A stretch of 64,000 nucleotides of DNA from Rhizopus arrhizus. Taxonomy: Eukaryota; Mucoromycota; Mucoromycetes; Mucorales; Rhizopodaceae. A program made the position numbers and the translations under genes. The stretch lies in the NCBI GenBank assembly GCA_024220505.1, contig JAKZZE010000015.1, positions 434,001 through 498,000 of the forward strand, in the 5' to 3' direction. This document shows positions 56,690 through 64,000 of this stretch, in pieces (the first letter of the stretch is position 1; every line of letters starts with the position of its first letter). The notes beneath the pieces are model-generated. The model ran no database searches. It saw nothing but the letters and a program-made list of their open reading frames with translations, and was not told the origin of the DNA.

Positions 56690-58492
56690 CCTTGTTGGCT
56701 CCGAATCGTCTTCCAATGTGGTATTACTTTGAAACTTGCAAGATTTTCGATGGTTTCTTCGATATTGGTATATAATTCAGGCGATCTAGGAAGTTTTAAT
56801 TTTTCAATTTCATAGAATTGATAAGGGGGGTATTTTCGAAGTCGAAAACCATAACGTATAGTTCAATATTGAATCTGTTAAATACCACACTAAAAGTAAC
56901 AAATTCTTTTGGATCCTTGCTCTTCATAATACGAATATGCAGTTGTCTTTTAAGTATTTTAGCTGTTCTAGCCTGATCTTCCTCTACTAATTGAGAGGTG
57001 GTGCCTGGAGGTTTTATCTCACTACAACCAACTTCTTGGCCATTTGCGACCAAAACAAAGTCAGCTCGAATCCTTTTACAGGCATTATTAGTTGGTAAGA
57101 TCGAAGATTTTTCCCTTTAATAATATTAAATATAATTTCGTTAGCTTTGCCCTCTCACGTAGTTTGTTAATGTTCAAAAGTGGTTACTGACCATTTGTAC
57201 GACAGCACACCATTCGCAGGGAAGAGATATTTAAACAAAGGAGACACATTATCTACTGTAAACCCAATTTCAGTCTTTTTTCCTGGCACTTGTTTATCAG
57301 TGATAATTGTGTCCGCTATATTGCATAGAAATGTATTTAGGTGCAGTTGACTAGGTGTAGTTGCAATAGGTGGATAATGTAGTTGATTTTTCTTCAATTT
57401 CTAAATCAGTAAATACCTAAGATTAACGAAGATATAATATTTAAAAATCCCTGGTTTTACTATGCCATTCGCCACTCTTTAATTCTTCTATATTCCTGAT
57501 CATCCAACATTGTAGGTTCAAGTTCATAAACTTCAGGTAAATCAGTATTATAACTTATGGAAGAAATAGCCCTAGTTTTTTTTTCAAAAAAAAGTGAATA
57601 AATATAGTCAGTTAACGCATTCAAGAAAACTTACAATCTCTCATACAATGAACTGCTATTATCATATACAAGCTCTTCTTTTTCATTCGCTTCACATATG
57701 TCTACCTCCTGCAATGTCATAATATATTTTCTGGTTGTCAATGTTTCAGCATAATGTTTACAATCCTCGGTTTGATAAGTGTGATCTGTCCCATCTGTGA
57801 TAAATGAATCAAATTCCTTCAATTGAATACCAGTCACTGGTGATAGTGAACTTAGTTCCAGTTGAGAAGAGTCATCCACACCAAGATGATAGTCATCGTC
57901 AGAATCGTTATTGCTGTTGTGATCTTCTTCATCATCTATATTCGGAACAGTACAGTTCGAGTAATGTTTAACTGCAGGCACTTTTTACATTTAACTTACC
58001 ATGTTTTCTCTTTTTTGTGCTATTAATGTTCATATTGATATTATCAATTTCGCTAGGACCTTGGTTTCCAACATTTCCGTAATTGATGTATTGATTAATC
58101 ACTTGTTTTTCTCCTTTATCGCCCTACATAAAGGAAAATAAATTAATACTCCATGTTAGCTTACAATATTCATTTAGTATTACCTCTGAGTTCGTATCTT
58201 TAATCAAGGAGTCCAAGTGGTCTTTCATTTCGCCATTGGCACAAGAAAGATTCCTAATATCTTTGATAGCTTCTTTGTAATTTGCTCTTATTCTTTTATT
58301 TCTTGGTGGATGTACTGCCTGAGCTGTTTTGTGTTTTTTAAAGGATTCATAATCCCATAATCGAGGTGCATTGTTATTGAAGTATTCGAAATTCGGCTTA
58401 CTGGGGAGTCTTATTTTCTTGTCAATATCAAGCATTTGCAAAAAATAAACAATAAAGGTGTATGAGTTCCCATAATAGTGATTGGCGGACAA
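56690..58492 (-). pseudogene. Second PD-(D/E)XK-like dispersed-family gene, frameshifted
   Basis: Assembled minus-strand pieces: 58492-58181 (KHKTAQAVHPPRNKRIRANY), then GDKGEKQVINQYINYGNVGN, an acidic region (57955-57640), SYNTDLPEVYELEPTMLDDQ, and HYPPIATTPSQLHLNTFLCN. The last two are RADFVLVANGQEVGCSEIKP with TSQLVEEDQARTAKILKRQL, and a C-terminus LKLPRSPELYTNIEETIENL ending at 56690. Asp in RADF and E-x-K in SEIK fit a PD-(D/E)XK core. Two junctions are out of phase: before the RADF exon (donor at about 57188) and inside a C6 run at 56826-56831. One intron would need a GC donor (57468) and another would be only 28 nt (57993-57966). It is probably inactive. Confidence 0.6.
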
Positions 58493-60277
58493 AAAAATCC
58501 CAAAATAACAAATTTGATTGTCTAATGTAAGTTTTTCTTTTATGCGTATTTAGTTTTGTAAGTAAATAAGTATTGTCGGTAATGACCACCAGATCTTGTT
58601 AAGTAGATCAAACTTGTTAAAATAGGTTAATCTCTTGAGGTTTAGGAATAGGTTTACAATGAAGTTGATTTAGCTTCAAGGGACTTCAGTATTTTGAATA
58701 GAACGCAGACCAAAGGGTTTCAATTGAACACTTGATGGTTTTATTGGTTTATAAAATAAAGAAAAGATAAAAAGAATATAAGATTCTGTAGTAAAGTAAA
58801 ATAAAGTGAAGTGAAGTAAAAATAGGGATAAGATATGAGGGGTATTTATATGTTTTTTTGGTTTTTATGATTTTGTGTTGTTTTTGGTTTTCAAGCAAAA
58901 GAGTTGATACTCCGTTTTCAAATAGATTGTTACGCAAAGGTTCATTTTCTAACTGGCATGGTACAAAAAAAATCTTTACTGTTTGTCTTCTTTCACTAAA
59001 AAAGTATGCGTCACAAATTTATATTTACGGATGTATTTCCCTTATAATATTCTTTCTTCTTTTCTTGCAATTACTTCAATGGACGGACTAGGTTTTGGTT
59101 GAATAAACTAAAGTGACAAGGCTGCCGTTAATGCTGTGAGACTTTTGAAAGGCATTGATGACGAGTCCGAACAATCTGCGCTGCTTGGTGTTGTTCTCAA
59201 CAATGTGACAGTAGCTCCTTCTTTGGAGGGGATGGCAGGCAGATTAGTATTGTCTTTTTCTTCTGGTTAAATGATTGGTTATGCATCTGAGTATTTATGA
59301 GATAAGCATGGTATCTTATAATCTGTATAATATATTCTAACCCTTTTTCTTGCTTAGGTAAAAGGAAACAAGTCAATTAGTTATCACCTTATATTAAAAT
59401 TGGCGTTTGTATGAAGTGTTCAACAAGGCGATATTGCCTATTTGTATTAGTGCGACCAATGCTATCTTATATCTTCTGGATAAGGATTTTGTTTTATTGC
59501 ATCTTGTTCTTGGTTAGAACTCCATCTATTTTTTGTTTTATTCCCCATTATCAAGTTTATATTCCCTCTCATTAGTGTGTATTCACTCCCTTTCATAGAT
59601 ATATATCGTTATCAAAATAAATAAAATCTAGAACAATATATAGTATTATTTCAATGTTATCATCTAACAGCAGCTCCCACTTGAAAAAGCATAAGCCTCT
59701 CTAAAATAAAATAGCCATTTTCTACTCAGAGTGTTGTTTACCATATTCTCGGCTTAATAAAAAAGAACGCACGCTCCTCGTTTTTGGCTCTTCTACTACA
59801 CTATATGTCAAAGCAAAACCAGGTCATGTATTTTCATATAATTACTTGACATTCACATCTTGTACACGAGGGAATTTTTTTTAAAAAGAAAAAAGTGAGG
59901 GTGAACCAAACTATGTGTGTATTTTAATCTACTTTAAAAGATTATGAAAAATTGAAAAAAAAAAAAATATTAAAAACAAAAAGAAATGAATACCAAGTGT
60001 GTTTGTTTGAAAAACTAACAAACAGTTACAGTAAAATGTTAAACAAGCCTGAATGATAAATGTGCCACTTTTTATCTTTACAAAATACCCATTGAATAAT
60101 ATTAGAGAAGGGGATAATGTGTTATCTCGTAAGAATAAAAAAAAAAACTATGAGATTCAACGAGACTTAAAAAGTTATATTTTTATTTAATATTATTGTA
60201 TCTGGTATTTATATCCTTTTCATAAAGATTCAATTAAATCCTTTTCAAGATACTTTAATTAATTATAGCTGTAGATC
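58493..60277. other. Intergenic stretch with one coding relic
   Basis: No intact gene. The only protein-like trace is at 59115-59270, listed separately. The remainder is AT-rich with A/T runs. Confidence 0.4.
59115..59270 (+). pseudogene. C-terminal coding relic, unidentified
   Basis: Reads KAAVNAVRLLKGIDDESEQS, ALLGVVLNNVTVAPSLEGMA, then GRLVLSFSSG and a stop. Stops lie directly upstream in frame. Clearly protein-derived by composition; possibly the end of a retrotransposon capsid-like protein, but no family is claimed. Confidence 0.4.
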
Positions 60278-60540
60278 TAGCATGAATAAATTTTAGTATG
60301 AAGACCTGTTCCTGGTTATGCAAGTGGATTGTTTATAATTATTTATTTATTTATTTTTCATTTATGTCTCATTGCATCAGGAGCTATATTAAAACAGCTT
60401 GTATTGAGTTAAAGGAGTGGAATTAGTTATGACCGAATAATAGAGAAAAGACTGTAATAAATCTTTGTAAAGCAATCACTACTCTGATTTCTTATAAATT
60501 GAATATGAATCATGTTTAAAGTATGTTGGGATACGACAAT
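60278..60540 (+). repeat. Dispersed repeat C, copy 2
   Basis: Inverted relative of 37984-38248 with scattered differences. Directly followed by the palindromic repeat at 60542. Confidence 0.8.
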
Positions 60541-60541
60541 T

Positions 60542-60838
60542 AGCAATATTCCTGATATTGGATTGGATCTTGTTATTTTAGTAGATACTTCTTCTTATCA
60601 AAGGACTCTCATTTGTTGTAGAACAGTAACTGATCGTAGTAGACATTGATAAATATAAGTCTTAATACAAGATCATAATTAAATAAAATAAAAATATATG
60701 TTTATTTAAATAAGATCATACAATCAATTCCAATTAAACATGTTCTTTTAGAATATGTTTTGTATTAATAAGAGTTCTTTGATAAGAAGAAGTATCAACT
60801 AAAATAACAAGATCCAATCCAATATCAGGAATATTGCT
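60542..60838. repeat. Palindromic repeat with 68-bp arms
   Basis: Arms 60542-60609 and 60771-60838 are inverted copies with one or two mismatches (outer end AGCAATATTCCTGATATTGG). The 161-bp centre is itself related, in inverted orientation, to 62461-62643. The structure would fold into a long hairpin; it resembles a foldback element or MITE, or two abutting inverted LTR ends. Confidence 0.85.
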
Positions 60839-61540
60839 TGAGATATTTGCAGATAATAAAGTGAGAAAAAAGAAAGGAAATAGTACTTGAAAACTAGTGA
60901 ATGAGTCTCTATGTAACCTCTTTATTAGATTTCAAGACGAGAGAGAGAACCCATTTAATCAAACTACGCCTTTATATAGGAAATGAAATTATTCAGGGAC
61001 CGAGGTGAGCTCAAGGTCAATTTTAGTATTGAGCTTGAACAATATAAACATTGTATATGAGCTTTTAAGGAATATGTAATAAGTAATATTATGTATTCAG
61101 TACTTGTTATTTCTTATATAAGATCTGAGTAATCTCATACGAATAATAAGTATTTAATGAGGTAAATACGACATTGCTAATCTTTCACATAATTGAAATA
61201 ACGCGTAAAATAACGTTATTCAAATCAGTGAGGAATTCCCAGAATAAAAGATAATCTATGACAGACATACAAAAGAACAAATGAAAAGTTTTCATAATCA
61301 TAATTATAGATGACACTTGCTAAAGTACCTGAATATTAGAAGAACGCTTACAATAGAAGATATCAAGCCACTCACTCAATAAGATATAAATACCTGCCTT
61401 CAATTAGAATAATTTTTACTTTAACTTAAACTGAAATAAAGATCAGTCTCAAAAAGTACTCAAACCGTTTCTTTATTTTTGTTTCCACCTTTTATTTTAT
61501 TATCTTAACCATTATACAACATCATTAATACAAAACATAT

Positions 61541-62078
61541 TGTTAAGGATACATAAGATTATAGTCACTTTATTTTAGTAAAAGGAATCAGATATGATCC
61601 TGAATAATATGTTGACATAACTTGGAATCATTTATAACATTATTCCCAACACAGATCAATAAAATACTTTGATTAGATTTTTATATTAATCTTTATTCAT
61701 ATTAACTTCACATAGTCAAATAAGATGACATGGTTGTAATGTAGTTTATTAATAATATGAGAATGTTGAATAGGGAATGACGATTACTTACCGGATCATC
61801 ATTAGTCATTGTTAAGGATACATAAGATTATAGTCACTTTATTTTAGTAAAAGGAATCGGATATGATCCTAAATAGTATGCTGACATAACTTGGAATCAT
61901 TTATAACATTATTCCCAACACAGATCAATAGAATACTTTGATTAGATTTTTATATTAAGCTTTATTCATATTTACTTCACATAGTCAAATAAGATGACAT
62001 GGTTGTAATGTAGTTTATTAATAATATGAGAATGTTGAATAGGGAATGACGATTACTTACCGGATCATCATTAGTCAT
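61541..62078. repeat. Tandem direct duplication, 269-bp unit (possible LTR pieces)
   Basis: Two units, 61541-61809 and 61810-62078, starting TGTTAAGGATACATAAG and about 97% alike. Each begins TG and ends near TTAGTCA, and a TATAAATA box (62314) followed by AATAAAG (62379) lies downstream, which together suggest LTR-derived sequence. No coding internal region is present. Confidence 0.8.
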
Positions 62079-62460
62079 GAAAACATTTATCCTGACTGAG
62101 ATATTATTGTTAACAATGATATCCAATCACGGAACTAAGGATCTTTATATCCATTCGTACCGTCTCCTTAAATAGTTATATCTGAAACCATCCCAATAGC
62201 ATAATTGACAATACAAGCTAGGAACAGGCTAAACTAATAATTAGAAATAGTAATCATCTATTCTGTCAAATTGATTATAAATCTGTCCTAATTCTTTATC
62301 CGTATCATGTCTATAAATACTCTCACTTTTTACATGTAGAATTTATTTTTTTTATCTAATCATAGTTATCTTAACTTAATAAAGAGATACCAAGTTCTAA
62401 CAGTATTTCTTTATCTTTGATTGCTATATTATATTTACCTAAAACTCCCCTTTCCTAAAC

Positions 62461-62643
62461 ACATATTCTTTTAGAATATGTTTAATTGGAATTGATTGTA
62501 TGATCTTATTTAAATAAACATATATTTTTATTTTATTTAATTATGATCTTGTATTAAGACTTATATTTATCAATGTCTACTACAATCAGTTGCTGTTCTA
62601 CAACAATATTTATTAATGTCAACTACAATCAGTTACTGTTCTA
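62461..62643. repeat. Repeat E, inverted relative of the palindrome centre
   Basis: Matches about 140 bp of 60614-60757 in inverted orientation and then repeats a 43-bp piece in tandem (...TACAATCAGTT(G/A)CTGTTCTACAA twice). Confidence 0.75.
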
Positions 62644-62856
62644 CAATACTTCTAACCGTCTAAAGGAGTATTTGTTGGATTTCTCGATGGAATTTCACTC
62701 TTAGAAGGTGGGTGTTGTTGTTTGTTGTTTATCTTGGATGGATTGATTGAACTAATAATGGATCGCTTTGCTTTTCTTTAAAGAAGTATGAACGGATGAT
62801 TGTTTAGCCGTTAAAAGTTGATGTAACAATTAAAAGAGCGAAAGAGCTAAAAAAGT

Positions 62857-62950
62857 GCTCTTGTAGCTCAGCTGGTTAGAGCGTCGTGCTTATATTGTTC
62901 AAATATACTTGAGTCACGCGAAGGTCGCGAGTTCGATCCTCGCCTAGAGC
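62857..62950 (+). tRNA. tRNA-Ile (anticodon UAU) with a 21-nt intron
   Basis: Acceptor GCTCTTG/CTAGAGC, D-arm GCTC-AGCTGGTTA-GAGC, anticodon stem TCGTG/CGCGA with loop C-T-TAT-A, T-arm GCGAG-TTCGATC-CTCGC. The anticodon TAT is at 62891-62893 and the intron (about 62895-62915) sits one base 3' of it, the canonical place; Ile-UAU tRNAs in fungi commonly carry introns. The acceptor stem has one T-T mismatch at pair 6-67. A T5 stretch just downstream would stop RNA polymerase III. Confidence 0.88.
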
Positions 62951-64000
62951 ATTTTTGCCAAATTCTGTTATATTTGTGTAACGTGAAGTTTTACTTACAT
63001 TAAAAAAATTTTAAAATCATTTGAAAGGAAAATTTCAGTTTGTATAGGTTGAAAAGGTTCTTGACTTTTATAGCTGAAAACCTATTGATACTGATTTTTA
63101 AAGTATTGCTTTAGTAAGAATTTTTTATTACTTTCATCTACATAAAAGAGAATATTAATAACATTTGTATTATCAAAAGAATTTGAGAATTAAAAAAAAA
63201 GAAAAAAAAAAGAGAAACGAATAAAAAGTTTTATAATAACTGAATCTAGAAATTGTATTCGTTGCTGAGAACCGGGTGGCTTGATATGCTCTGTAGAGCG
63301 CTGATAGAAATACTTTGTTAGTTTACCGGATAATAATTATGGAAACATCATAAACTTTTTTTTTAATTGTTCCTGAAATTCTAACTTTCTGCATATAGTT
63401 TTTTTTTATATTATTATAAAATGTGTATTTCAGCCATAAAGCTTTACTGTATCATATGTACTTGTTGTGATTGACTTTATTTTATGATAGTCCTTCTTTA
63501 TTCAAATTATAGCATGCGGCTTTATAAATATATAAATTAGTATGGCTTATAATAAATTGTCCTTTGCTTAACTTATACAATTAAACTTGTAGACTTTACA
63601 CATGGCTAAATGCTACTAGTTAAACATGTAATTCTTGATTGCTATTTAATACAAGATGATGAATAATTGTATGATTAAAATGATAGGGTTAGCATAGTAC
63701 TGGTGCATGAAAATTATAAGTAATGACAATATATATGATAGAATTTGAACAGTCCAGTATATCATCTAGATTATTGCAAGTGATTAGCTTCTAACCAAAC
63801 GATGCCAGCTTACGCCAAGCTGCTTTGTTGTTGAATGAGCAGATGCTATATTTGGAGTATGAGTATCTGACTCTAAAGATATCCCTACTCTATTACATAT
63901 ATTTTTAACAAAGTGTTGATGCAGCAGTGTAATACTTTTTTATGATTTTTATCAACATATAAAACTCAGATATGCATTGTCCAGTACTGCATTAGTCTGC
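62951..64000. other. AT-rich stretch, no gene seen
   Basis: Beyond the tRNA terminator I see no coding frame, RNA gene or repeat of note up to the window end. Confidence 0.5.

Noticed and set aside
59140..59180. CTGATGA-like and GTCCGAA strings suggesting a hammerhead ribozyme
   Set aside because: The conserved core and three stems are not present; the stretch reads better as a coding relic.
1..64000. CRISPR arrays, rRNA genes, bacterial operon features
   Set aside because: None seen; repeats are dispersed, inverted or tandem without regular spacers, and gene structure is eukaryotic throughout.

Overview
The window is nuclear DNA of a filamentous fungus. It is AT-rich, has dense short GT-AG introns (mostly 45-60 nt), long T and A runs, and fungal marker genes (velvet factor, ATG15, PEX11, SSH4-type adaptor, UPF0357). 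Several dispersed coding families resemble ones I recall from Mucorales (Mucor/Rhizopus relatives), so an early-diverging mould of that group is the best guess. The genus is not determinable by eye.

Layout. Positions 1-23.4 kb are gene-dense and conserved: a partial PKA catalytic subunit (-), the U5 snRNP GTPase SNU114/EFTUD2 (+), a bHLH factor (-) divergent from SAGA subunit ADA3 (+), a SulP transporter with STAS and cyclic-nucleotide-binding domains (+, VSB1-like), an unknown single-pass membrane protein (-), an AMT/MEP ammonium transporter (-), PI4P 5-kinase MSS4 (-), a Sec2-type Rab GEF (+) and a velvet regulator (+). Ribosomal protein uS19 (RPS15) stands alone at 26 kb. Exon models were built by joining reading frames across splice sites, and each full model given here closes in frame.

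Positions 28-46 kb are the accessory zone. A 2.04-kb element with near-identical 237-bp terminal inverted repeats and TA target duplications (28133-30171) carries a decayed gene. A second, 6.5-kb segment bounded by inverted repeats (38253-44719) holds a Mutator-like transposase relic, an intact 551-aa gene with a nuclear localisation signal and a PD-(D/E)XK-like signature, and a decayed zinc-finger gene. Between the two lie an intronless 621-aa membrane protein and the autophagy lipase ATG15. About 0.78 kb of ATG15 (5' end plus upstream DNA) is duplicated next to the far repeat, giving a chimeric truncated frame.

Positions 48.7-51.6 kb hold a compact minus-strand trio: SSH4-type Rsp5 adaptor, RPP14/POP8-like RNase P/MRP subunit and UPF0357. 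Positions 52-55 kb are transposon relics (Tc1/mariner, LINE tail), followed by PEX11 (+) and a second, frameshifted PD-(D/E)XK-like gene (-). The last 5 kb are nested repeats (inverted, palindromic, tandem and possibly LTR-derived) and one intron-containing tRNA-Ile(UAU).

The most unusual material is the pair of long-inverted-repeat segments, the nuclease-like family they are associated with, and the ATG15 duplication/fusion at one boundary.
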